12,822 bases of DNA. It comes from Bacteroidaceae bacterium. GTDB lineage: Bacteria; Bacteroidota; Bacteroidia; Bacteroidales; Bacteroidaceae. Both the position numbers and the translations under genes were made by a program. The notes beneath the pieces are model-generated. The model made no database searches. It saw nothing but the letters and a program-made list of their open reading frames with translations, and had not been told where the DNA came from. The DNA lies in NCBI GenBank assembly GCA_016302435.1, contig JAEDNQ010000054.1, forward strand, positions 1 to 12,822, given 5' to 3'. How positions within the stretch are numbered: the stretch's first letter is position 1; every line of letters starts with the position of its first letter. Below, in pieces: positions 1-8,600 of this stretch.

Positions 1-3000
1 TGGCTGCAGCGCTACTCATGTTTGTCGGCATATACACATCGTCACGCATGGAGGTGGACGTTTTCCCCGACCTCAACGCTCCTACTGTAGTTGTGATGAC
101 AGAAGCCAACGGCATGGCTCCGGAAGAGGTGGAACGTCTCGTCACCTTTCCTGTGGAGACATCGCTCAATGGCGCTACAGACGTGAGGCGAGTGCGTTCT
201 TCGTCTACCACGGGATTCTCTGTCGTATGGGTGGAGTTTGAATGGGGCACCGACATCTACCGTGCCCGTCAGATAGTGTCAGAAAAGTTGGCAGCAGCCT
301 CCGCACTTCTGCCCGAAGGAGTGGGAGCTCCAACCCTGGGGCCTCAGTCGTCCATTCTCGGCGAACTGATGACCATAAGCCTCACCTCCGACACCACTTC
401 TCTGCGCGACCTACGTACCCTCGCCGACTGGACCATACGCCCTCGCCTTCTTGCCACAGGAGGTGTGGCACAGGTTTCCGTCCTTGGCGGAGAGGTCAAG
501 GAATACCAGATACTGCTCTCACCCGAAAAGATGAGACACTTCGGAGTGTCGCTCTCCGACGTGACAGCAGCCGTAGCCGACATGAACCGCAATGTCTCCG
601 GAGGCATCCTCTATGAGTATGGCAACGAATATATCATCCGCGGCATGCTCTCCTCCCACGACACAGGACTCCTATCTGCTTCGCTCGTCAAGCGCACAGA
701 GTCAGGGGAAGCCATCACTCTCGCTGACATAGCAGAGGTGAAGGTGGGCAATCATGCACCAAAGACAGGAGTGGCTTCTTACAATGCCCACCCATCAGTA
801 GTGCTCACCGTGACCAAACAGCCCAATATTTCTACCATCGACCTGACAGAGAAAATAGACCTGGCTCTTAACGAACTGAGCCACCAGCTGCCAAGCGACA
901 TAGAGATACACTCCGATGTGTATCGCCAGTCACGCTTCATAGAGAGCAGTGTCAACAATGTGCGGCAGGCTCTCATGGAAGGAGCCATCTTCGTAGTTGT
1001 CATACTCTTCCTCTTCCTTGCCAATGTGAGGACTACCGTCATCTCGCTCGTCACCATACCCATAGCTTTGCTCACCTCCATTCTGGTGCTGCACGTCCTT
1101 GGCCTTACCATCAACACCATGAGCCTCGGCGGACTCTGCATAGCTATCGGATCGCTTGTTGACGATGCCATCGTTGACGTGGAGAATGTGTACAAACGCA
1201 TACGGGAGAACAACAGCCTCCCTTCCCATATCCGCAAGAAGCCCATCGATGTCATCTTCAAGGCATCGAGCGAAGTGCGCATGCCCATACTCAACTCCAC
1301 GCTCATCATCGTGGCAAGCTTTGCGCCCCTCTTCTTCCTCTCTGGCATGGAGGGCCGCATGCTCGTTCCTCTTGGCATAGCCTTCATCGTCGCCCTCGCC
1401 TCCTCTACTGTCGTTGCCCTAACGCTCACTCCCGTGATGTGCAGCTATCTCCTGGGCAAGAAGAAGACAGGTCAGGCCGTCAAGGACAATGCCAAGGAGT
1501 CCGTCATCTCCCGATGGATGAAATCTATCTACCTGTTTCTGCTGAAGGGTGCGCTTGCCCACCATCGTCCTGTCATCTTTGGTACAGCAGCAGCCCTTGT
1601 CCTCGCCATCGTTATCTTTGCAGGCATGGGCAGCAGTTTCTTGCCATCCTTCAACGAGGGTTCATTCACCATCAACGTCAGCACTCTCCCCGGTGTATCG
1701 TTGGAAGAATCTGACCGCATAGGCACCATGGCAGAAAGAGCACTTATGACCATTCCAGAGATAGAGGTGGTGGGACGCAAGACAGGACGAGCCGAACTCG
1801 ATGAGCACGCTCTCGGTGTCAACACCTCTGAGATAGAAGCACCCTTCGCTCTCGATGGGCGTTCGAAAGAAGAGGTGGTGGCAGACATTAGAGAGAAACT
1901 ACATGCCATTCCCGGAGTCAACATCGAAGTGGGGTCGCCCATCAGCCACCGCATAGACGCCATGCTCTCTGGCACGAGAGCGAGCATTGCCATCAAGATC
2001 TTTGGTCCCGACCTCAACCGCCTCTTCGCTCTCGGCAATGAGATACGCAAGGAGATAAGCGATGTAGAGGGCATTGCAGACCTCAATGTGGAGCAGCAGG
2101 TGGAACGTCCCCAACTGACCATCACCCCCAGGCGCACCATGATGGCTCGCTACGGAGTGACCATGGCTGACTTCGGACAGATGGTAAACACTCTTCTTGC
2201 AGGCGAGACAGTGTCGCAGATATACGAGGGAGACAAATCCTTCGACCTCGTCCTCAAGGTTGACGACAACCACCGCCAAGGCATAGCCGCCATACGCTCC
2301 CTGATGGTGAACACACCGCAAGGGGAAGTGCCGCTCAGCACCATTGCCGACATCTCTTCCACTGTGGGTCCCAACACCATCAACCGTGAGAATGTCACAC
2401 GCAAGGTGGTGGTATCAGCCAATGTCAGCGGACGCGACCTCCGAGGAGTCGTTACCGACATACAGGACATCGTGTCAGAACGCATTCAACTGCCTGAGGA
2501 CTACCACATAGAGTATGGCGGACAGTTTGAGAGCCAGGAGACAGCCATGCGCACCCTCACCATCGTCTCGCTCGTGTCGCTCATCGTCATCTTGCTCCTG
2601 CTATGGAACGAGTTCCGTTCCATCAAGCAGTCAGCCCTCATACTCCTCAACCTGCCCTTGGCCCTCATCGGCGGCATCATAGCTATATGGCTCACAGGAG
2701 GCGTCATCAGCATCCCCTCAGTCATAGGCTTCATCTCCCTCTTTGGCATAGCCACACGCAATGGCATGCTGCTCATAGCCCGCTACAACGACCTCACCCG
2801 AGCAGGCCTCTCACCCCAAGACAGTGTGCTTATCGGTTCTGCCGACCGACTCAACCCCATCATGATGACGGCCCTCACTTCTGCCCTCGCTCTCATACCA
2901 ATGGTCATCGGCAGCGACAAGCCAGGCAATGAGATACAGAGCCCCATGGCAGTTGTCATTCTCGGCGGGCTCGTCACGTCGACCCTTCTCAATGGGTTCA

Positions 3001-4283
3001 TCATACCGATAGTATATCTCATGGCTTCTCCGAAAAAGACTAAACACCCGGCAAATCCGGAAAGCACGGAAATGCCAGCCTCCACCTCCACCCACTCAAA
3101 CCACCCATCCACTCTCATGCTCATTCTCTTCTTCCTCCTCCTTCCGCTCGCTACACATGCCCAGGACTACTCCTCAGCCCTGTCCACCATAGCGAGCAAC
3201 AACACTACACTATCCGCCCTCTCACATCGTGCAGAGGCAGAACGTCTCTCCAACCGTTCGGAGGCTTATCTCGATGCCCCAGAATTTGGTTTCAACTACC
3301 TCTGGGGACATCCGTCGGATATTGGCAAGCGCCAAGACATAAGCGTCTCTCAGCCGCTCTCCATAGCCACACTCTCTGGCCAACGCCATCGTGTGGCATC
3401 TGGCCTCAACGCCATGGTCGACACGCGTCTGTCCCAAGACCGCATGTCCATCATGCTCGAAGCCAAGGAACTGCTCATCGACATGGTGTACTACAATGCC
3501 ATGCTCCATGAGATGGAGTCTCGCATAGCTGCAGCCAGCACCATAGCCCACATGCAGCATGAGCGACTCAGCTCGGGCGACGGTACTCGGCTCGACCTCA
3601 ACAATGCCCTTCTTACTCTGTCCAATCTACGAGCAGACAGTCTTCGGCTGGCATCTGAGCGTGCAGCCACCTCAGCCCAACTCACCCGACTCAATGGCGG
3701 CAAGCAGATAGACTTCCACTTCTCCACCTTTGACGACCTGTCCCTCCCTGCTGATTTCAACGTGTGGTACACTTCGATAGCTGATTATCAGCCAGAGATA
3801 GAGATGGCGTCTCGCCAGATTGACCTCTCAGCACGTCAACTCTCTCTCGCCAAGACCGAACTGCTGCCCGACATCACCATTGGCTACATGAGCGAGAAGA
3901 CCTCGGGAGAACGGTACCAAGGTGTCACTCTGGGCATATCTATTCCCCTTTGGAACTCACGCAACAAGTTGAGACAAGCTCGTGCCAACATACAAGCCTC
4001 CAGGGCAGAACAAGCTGATGCTGTCCTGCAGCAACGCTCACGCATGGAGACTCTCTTCCATCAGGCACAGACGCTCCACTCTCTCTCTCTTCTCTACAGC
4101 CGCACCCTGTCAGAGTGTTCCAACATGCCTCTATCCGCCCAAGCCTTACAGGCTGGAGAGATATCGCAGGTAGACTACATAACTCAGGCATCTGTCTACT
4201 ACGACACCTTCGACCAGTGGCTGACGGCTCAACGAGATTACCACAAGGCGCATGCAGTCCTACATGCTTTCGAACTGAAGTAG
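1..4283 (+). CDS. CusA/CzcA-type RND efflux pump fused to a TolC-like outer membrane channel (5' partial)
   Basis: The frame is open from base 3 and starts mid-protein, inside the first membrane helix, so the true start lies upstream. Numbering from the Met at 18: residues 1-1003 are the RND pump. The porter region begins at MEVDVFPDLNAP (11-22), membrane segments run at about 316-475, helix 4 carries VDDAIVDVEN (381-390) with the acidic pair expected for proton relay, and a second porter region and helix set run at about 540-1003. The family exports monovalent or divalent metal ions by proton antiport; the ion here cannot be read from sequence. After a Pro/Ser/Thr linker (1004-1033) comes a signal-peptide-like segment (1034-1048, ending ATHA before QD), then about 370 residues of TolC/CusC-like helical channel. 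Pump-channel fusions are annotated elsewhere in Bacteroidota. No membrane-fusion protein gene follows, so it is probably upstream. The stop is TAG at 4281-4283. The substrate class (heavy metal rather than drug) is inferred from overall resemblance. Confidence 0.93.
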   Translation, partial: AAALLMFVGIYTSSRMEVDVFPDLNAPTVVVMTEANGMAPEEVERLVTFPVETSLNGATDVRRVRSSSTTGFSVVWVEFEWGTDIYRARQIVSEKLAAASALLPEGVGAPTLGPQSSILGELMTISLTSDTTSLRDLRTLADWTIRPRLLATGGVAQVSVLGGEVKEYQILLSPEKMRHFGVSLSDVTAAVADMNRNVSGGILYEYGNEYIIRGMLSSHDTGLLSASLVKRTESGEAITLADIAEVKVGNHAPKTGVASYNAHPSVVLTVTKQPNISTIDLTEKIDLALNELSHQLPSDIEIHSDVYRQSRFIESSVNNVRQALMEGAIFVVVILFLFLANVRTTVISLVTIPIALLTSILVLHVLGLTINTMSLGGLCIAIGSLVDDAIVDVENVYKRIRENNSLPSHIRKKPIDVIFKASSEVRMPILNSTLIIVASFAPLFFLSGMEGRMLVPLGIAFIVALASSTVVALTLTPVMCSYLLGKKKTGQAVKDNAKESVISRWMKSIYLFLLKGALAHHRPVIFGTAAALVLAIVIFAGMGSSFLPSFNEGSFTINVSTLPGVSLEESDRIGTMAERALMTIPEIEVVGRKTGRAELDEHALGVNTSEIEAPFALDGRSKEEVVADIREKLHAIPGVNIEVGSPISHRIDAMLSGTRASIAIKIFGPDLNRLFALGNEIRKEISDVEGIADLNVEQQVERPQLTITPRRTMMARYGVTMADFGQMVNTLLAGETVSQIYEGDKSFDLVLKVDDNHRQGIAAIRSLMVNTPQGEVPLSTIADISSTVGPNTINRENVTRKVVVSANVSGRDLRGVVTDIQDIVSERIQLPEDYHIEYGGQFESQETAMRTLTIVSLVSLIVILLLLWNEFRSIKQSALILLNLPLALIGGIIAIWLTGGVISIPSVIGFISLFGIATRNGMLLIARYNDLTRAGLSPQDSVLIGSADRLNPIMMTALTSALALIPMVIGSDKPGNEIQSPMAVVILGGLVTSTLLNGFIIPIVYLMASPKKTKHPANPESTEMPASTSTHSNHPSTLMLILFFLLLPLATHAQDYSSALSTIASNNTTLSALSHRAEAERLSNRSEAYLDAPEFGFNYLWGHPSDIGKRQDISVSQPLSIATLSGQRHRVASGLNAMVDTRLSQDRMSIMLEAKELLIDMVYYNAMLHEMESRIAAASTIAHMQHERLSSGDGTRLDLNNALLTLSNLRADSLRLASERAATSAQLTRLNGGKQIDFHFSTFDDLSLPADFNVWYTSIADYQPEIEMASRQIDLSARQLSLAKTELLPDITIGYMSEKTSGERYQGVTLGISIPLWNSRNKLRQARANIQASRAEQADAVLQQRSRMETLFHQAQTLHSLSLLYSRTLSECSNMPLSAQALQAGEISQVDYITQASVYYDTFDQWLTAQRDYHKAHAVLHAFELK

Positions 4284-4302
4284 GCGATAATGCAGCAAAC
4301 AA

Positions 4303-4362
4303 CGCCCAGAAAGGGCAGCCAGCACTTAGCCCAGGGCAGAGCGTAGCGACACCCTGGGTTAA
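4303..4362. repeat. REP-like palindromic element between the pump gene and a broken gene
   Basis: Two hairpins lie side by side. The first is small (GCCC, 5-base loop, GGGC at about 4304-4316). The second is strong: TTAGCCCAGGG (4326-4336) pairs with CCCTGGGTTAA (4352-4362), 11 pairs with one G-T wobble, around a 15-base loop. It begins 19 bases after the pump gene's stop. There is no T-run after it, so it is not a classic terminator. I have the impression that the CCCAGGG...CCCTGGG core recurs in Bacteroidales genomes, which would fit a REP-type dispersed repeat, but copy number cannot be judged from one window. The open frame of the next gene fragment begins immediately after it. Confidence 0.6.
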
Positions 4363-4366
4363 ATAG

Positions 4367-4942
4367 TATGCCACATCTGAAGACTTTGCCGACGGCAAAT
4401 TTGCAGCTGCTAATATAATAAGCAAGTCTGCTGTAGAAGTCTCCGTCAGCAACCTCACCGAACAGACAAAGTACTACATCCGTCCATACGTCATCACTCG
4501 CAACAGCTACACCGCCTTTGGCGATGTCATCACAACTACAACTCCAGCTGCCCCCTACTTCCCTCTCGAAGGCACATACACAGCACTCGACTACACATAC
4601 GACGACTCAGGCAATGCCGCACCTGGCGATGCCACATACGAGGTAGAAGTAGCATTCGTCGAAGGCAGCACCACAGACGTGACCATCACCAACCTCTGGG
4701 ACGGTGGCGAGACCATCACAGGCTCTTACGACCCAGAGACAGGCATAGTTACAGTAGCCTCTGACCAGACTGTATGGAACAGCGAAGAATACGGAGCATG
4801 CAACGCATATGAAGCTAATGATGAAGACAACATGACCTTCCAGTTCACTTCTCTTGGCGGTTCGTTAGTATCATGCGACTACTACGTTTCCTGCTCTCTC
4901 GGCGAATTCGGCTGCTATAAAACTGTGATGACTCACAAGTAA
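4367..4942 (+). pseudogene. 5'-truncated surface/lipoprotein gene tail with fibronectin-III-like module
   Basis: An open frame of 191 residues runs from just after an in-frame TAG (4364-4366) to the TAA at 4940-4942. It has no usable start: the first ATG comes only near the end, and the only alternative is a GTG at 4679, which would cut through the protein. Residues 1-57 (YATSEDF... to GDVITTTT) look like the last strands of a fibronectin-III-like domain, with the typical LTEQTKYYIRPYV turn. Residues 58-191 form a beta-rich module beginning PYFPLEGTYTA, with repeated short strands and several cysteines. The signal peptide and earlier domains are missing. Codon use is like the neighbouring genes, so the loss looks recent. 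The break coincides with the edge of the palindromic repeat at 4303-4362, which suggests insertion or deletion at that repeat. Function of the intact protein is unknown; a lipoprotein is a guess from similar Bacteroidota architectures. Confidence 0.75.
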
Positions 4943-4991
4943 ACATAGCACTTTCCCATACGTGTGGATAACAACCACACAAGAACTACAA

Positions 4992-5026
4992 AGGTGTGCG
5001 CCTGTGACATGGCACACACCTTTTTT
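4992..5026 (+). terminator. Intrinsic terminator after the truncated gene
   Basis: AGGTGTGCGCC (4992-5002) pairs with GGCACACACCT (5011-5021) with a single mismatch around an 8-base loop, followed by six T (5021-5026). A second small hairpin (GTGTGG 4962-4967 with CCACAC 4975-4980) lies just upstream. It sits about 50 bases after the stop of the gene fragment at 4367-4942, so it is probably that gene's original terminator. Confidence 0.85.
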
Positions 5027-5112
5027 CTATCCATCACTGTTTCATATTACCTGTTATAGACGATAACAGATGACTAAATATTAACGCTCTCACAATAATA
5101 ATTCACTTTATG

Positions 5113-5144
5113 TTTGCTCATTCCGAATGAAAGAACTATCTTTG
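5113..5144 (+). promoter_or_regulatory. Bacteroidota-type promoter of the AAA-ATPase-like remnant
   Basis: TTTG at 5113-5116 (-33 box) is followed after 20 bases by TATCTTTG at 5137-5144, matching the phylum's TAnnTTTG -7 consensus at the usual spacing. Transcription would begin near 5150, leaving a very short leader before the ATG at 5166 or the ATG at 5184. Confidence 0.7.
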
Positions 5145-5165
5145 TGCCGTCATTCGTAACACGTC

Positions 5166-5414
5166 ATGCAAATCGTCAACAATATGCAAGCCCAAAAGAA
5201 AATTCCATACGGAATATCCGACTTCGAGTATGTCATCAGCGGGAACTACTACTACGTCGACAAAACCATGTATATCCCAGAACTCGAAGACCAGCCAAAC
5301 AACCTTATGTTCATCCGCCCTCGCATAGAGGCCATGCGACAGGGCGCTCAGCTCCACAAGCTCATCATCCAGTTCTGCGGATGGGAGATGGTGAGGATGG
5401 AAGAGGTGCAGTGA
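5166..5414 (+). pseudogene. AAA-ATPase-like gene with the catalytic core deleted in frame
   Basis: The 82-residue product starts like the Bacteroidota AAA-ATPase-like family (the large proteins with an N-terminal P-loop ATPase and a C-terminal PD-(D/E)XK nuclease-like region): KKIPYGISDFEYVI, then YYYVDKTMYI, then NNLMFIRPR at about residues 45-53. In the family the Walker A loop (RFGKS) follows at exactly this point. Here the frame jumps straight to IEAMRQGAQLHKLIIQF and GWEMVRMEEVQ, which resemble the last ~30 residues of the same family. The usual length is over 500 residues, so roughly 450 internal residues are missing without loss of frame. The start could be 5166 or, closer to family usage, the ATG at 5184. 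The intact promoter suggests that it may still be transcribed. No ATPase or nuclease activity is expected. Family assignment is from memory of the motifs. Confidence 0.75.
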
Positions 5415-5531
5415 GAGAGAATGTTACCTCCATAAATATACCAATCTAAAAACAACAGCATACTATGAACAATACAGACATCAGAAAGACAGAGGACAAA
5501 AGACCGCAAAGGTGATTCAAAAAAGAATTGT

Positions 5532-5670
5532 AATTAATAGAACCTACCTAAGGTAAATGTCGGGGATACATTTTGCCTGCGTCTTCAAAACATCTTCTGC
5601 ATCCCACAAGTGTCAGCCCACATTTATTAACCCTTTTGACGGTAGGAATTTATAGAACCTACCTTTTAAA
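5532..5670. repeat. Repeat element A, with direct repeats and a hairpin abutting the helicase start
   Basis: The element is bounded by two 18-base direct repeats that differ at one base: AATTAATAGAACCTACCT (5532-5549) and AATTTATAGAACCTACCT (5647-5664). The second copy is part of a hairpin, GGTAGG (5641-5646) with CCTACC (5658-5663) around an 11-base loop. A small hairpin also lies inside (AAATGT 5555-5560 with ACATTT 5568-5573). The segment 5632-5670 recurs in inverted orientation at 12436-12472. No open frame of note is present. It provides the last bases before the helicase ATG, including the in-frame stop at 5653-5655. I see no convincing promoter within it. Confidence 0.65.
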
Positions 5671-5673
5671 AAA

Positions 5674-8600
5674 ATGATAGAATCTCATCTCAATATCATC
5701 AAACTATTAGCCTACAGGCAAGAGTACTTCAACATACAGGACATAAAAACTATGGCATCAAAAGTTGATGTCAAAATGCAAAATACTAAATCCTTCGTCA
5801 ACCAAGCACTTGAAGAAGGACTGATTATGGACACTTCCGGTTTTACAAACGGACCATCTTTCATTGTCACACCATCCGTGTGGCTTCAGGCTATGAGAGA
5901 AATCACAGGGCCTAAGGTGAAACGTATTTTGTCTTCTATGGAGTCCTCTGTTCGGCCTAACCGGTTCTCGTTATTATTTGCTGAATCCTTGGCTTCATTT
6001 TTAAATGGGGGGAAAAATTATGCCTGTGAAGACTTTAAAATATGGGAATCCCACTTATATGAAAAAAATGCCATCATTGACTTCTACACTGATTACTTAT
6101 CTACTTTGGACGAGATGTACCCATTCTTGAAGCAAATGCCTGAGTATATCACCAATAGCGTGTTAGAAGGTTTTATACATAAGCTGAAGGATTTACTGTT
6201 TGATGAGAAAGACTATGAACATGCAATGGCTCTTCGTCCAGACGATTTATCCGAATCTCATTATTTAAACTATGATCTATACGCCTGCTATATACCACTC
6301 TACTACCATTTCATGAACAAAGGCGACTTGAAAGCCGCACTTGAATGCGTGAAGGACGACCCCTATATGGAGCCTTTCTTTCAGGGAATATCTTTGCTGC
6401 AGGCAAATGACGCAGACAATGCTTACAAGGCATTCAAGAATAGTCTGAAGCAAACGTCGCATAAATTATATCTTGACCCTATCATGAATTTTTACTATGG
6501 AGCTGCTTTAAGACTGTGCAAGTCGGAGATGGCAAAAAGAACTCTCAATGCTTTCATGAATGGGAAAGAGGGCTATCTTTATGAATCGCATGCCGCCATA
6601 AAGGCATTCAGAGAGTCCTTGTCAGAGAACAAGTACAACATTAATAATATCAGTATCATAAGTTCATCGTATAATAAATTAGACCGAATGCTTGCGTCTC
6701 TGGTCTGCCGACATTACAATATTGGAGGCGACAGCAGGAACACCGACCATATTTATCAGGACATCATCAAGACCGCTGCCAACTTCGGCCACAAGATGAT
6801 TGCCATCGAACTCTCCAACGTTTTCCCTGCCTTGCAACCTCAGGCTGACCAATACATGAGTGAGACAGGACTCCACCCCACCTTACCTACATACAAATAT
6901 CGAGCTGAATGGGAGGATATGCTCGACAGCCTTATAAAACTCAATGAGACAAATGGGGCTGGCACAAACGCAACTGGCACTGTAGCCAATGAGCGCATCG
7001 TGTATGAGGTAAGGCTAAATTCTCTGTCCGTACAGCCTAAATTACAGAAAAGCAGAAACGGAGTGACTTGGTCATCGGGACGAAACATTGCCCTGTCAAA
7101 GTTCTACAAATGCGAACCCGAATGCATGACCGAACAAGACAAGATGGTGGCTAATTGTGTGGAAACGAGCTACGGTTGGTATATCGACGAACTCGTCCTC
7201 TTTGGTCCTAAATGCATAGCAGCCCTCATTGGCCACCCATACGTCTATGACTCTCAGACTGGCACACAGCTCGAAATCATCAAGGACAAGGCTGAGTTGA
7301 ATGTGACCATGAAAAATGGAGTCTTCAATATCAAGACCAACATCGTTCCTACAGAGGTAGCAGACGGGTATTACATCGATACCACCCTATCGCCCACAAT
7401 AAAGGTCATAGAGGTCAGCAAAGAGCTGATTAAAACTATAGAGACACTATCGCGCACACCTGTGCCCGAAGCAGGAAAGGGAAAGCTGACACAACTGCTC
7501 GGGGCTATGAGCAACAGAGTAATAGTCATGAGCGACTTGCTGCAAGACAACGAGAACATCGAGTCGGTAGACGCACATAGCGAGATATTGCTGCAGCTTA
7601 AGCCAGATGGACAGATGATACGATGCATGCTCGGCGTTAGGCCTTTCGGCTCAGTGCCTCCTATCTGCAAGGTGGGCAAGGGCATGCAGGTAGTCACGAC
7701 AACCATCGACAAACGCCCCGTGCGCACTTCGCGCAATCTCGCCTTGGAAAAACAGAACGGCAAAAAGGTGAGAGAACTCCTCGATGGGTGTGACCAAGCG
7801 GACAGCCGCGAGGACACATGGATGCTCACTCCATCCGAATGTCTCGAACTGCTCAACGGTGTCAGAGAGATGGCAGATGCATGCATCGTGGAGTGGCCCG
7901 AAGGCGAACGCTTCAAGGTGGTGGCTGCTCCTCTGTCGTTTGGTAGCCTCAATGTGTCTGTGGGCAGCATCGACTCTTGGTTCGAGATGAGCGGAGAAGT
8001 TAAGGTCAATGCTGACAAGAAGATGAAGATAGCTGAACTGCTGTCCTTACTCGCCGACTCCACAGGCAACTACATCAAGCTCGACGGCGACGAGTATGTC
8101 AAGGTGACTTCCGACCTCAGGAAGTATCTCGATGCGTTCAGCCGCATCTCAAAGACATCCAAAGGAAAGATAAGGTTCTCGCCATTCAACGCTCTGCAGA
8201 TTGAGGACATGGAGAAGGCCGGAATGAAGATTACGACTGACGAATCGTTCCGCTCACTCATGACACGCATACACGAGTCGGCTGATGAGCACATAAAGAT
8301 ACCGAAGGCCATTCAGGCCGACCTGAGATCATACCAGAAGGATGGCTACGAGTGGATGTCACGCCTCGCCCACTGGGGAGCTGGAGCTCTGCTGGCCGAC
8401 GACATGGGTCTCGGCAAGACAGTGCAGACCATCACCCTACTTCTCTCGCGCGCCAAACAAGGACCGCAGCTTGTCATCCTGCCCACTTCGCTCATCATCA
8501 ACTGGAGAGACGAGATAGCTCGCTTTGCTCCAAGCCTCAACACCATATTACTCAACCGTGCAGGCATAGACCGCACAGCAGCAGTCAAGGATGCCGGAGC

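Noticed and set aside
779..2140. Long open frames on the minus strand across the pump gene (for example 779-1429 and 1529-2140).
   Set aside because: They lie opposite a strongly supported RND coding frame, have low-complexity Ser/Met/Arg-rich products without recognisable motifs, and arise from its codon bias.
4679..4942. A complete small gene starting at the GTG at 4679.
   Set aside because: The coding signal continues upstream in the same frame to 4367 with FN3-like sequence, so the GTG is internal to a truncated gene.
5465..5515. A 16-residue open frame (MNNTDIRKTEDKRPQR).
   Set aside because: It is too short to support, has no clear promoter or homologous motif, and may be a decayed gene start.
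7371..8069. A 232-codon minus-strand frame inside the helicase gene.
   Set aside because: It is antisense to a conserved family member in a GC-richer stretch and its product shows no domain.
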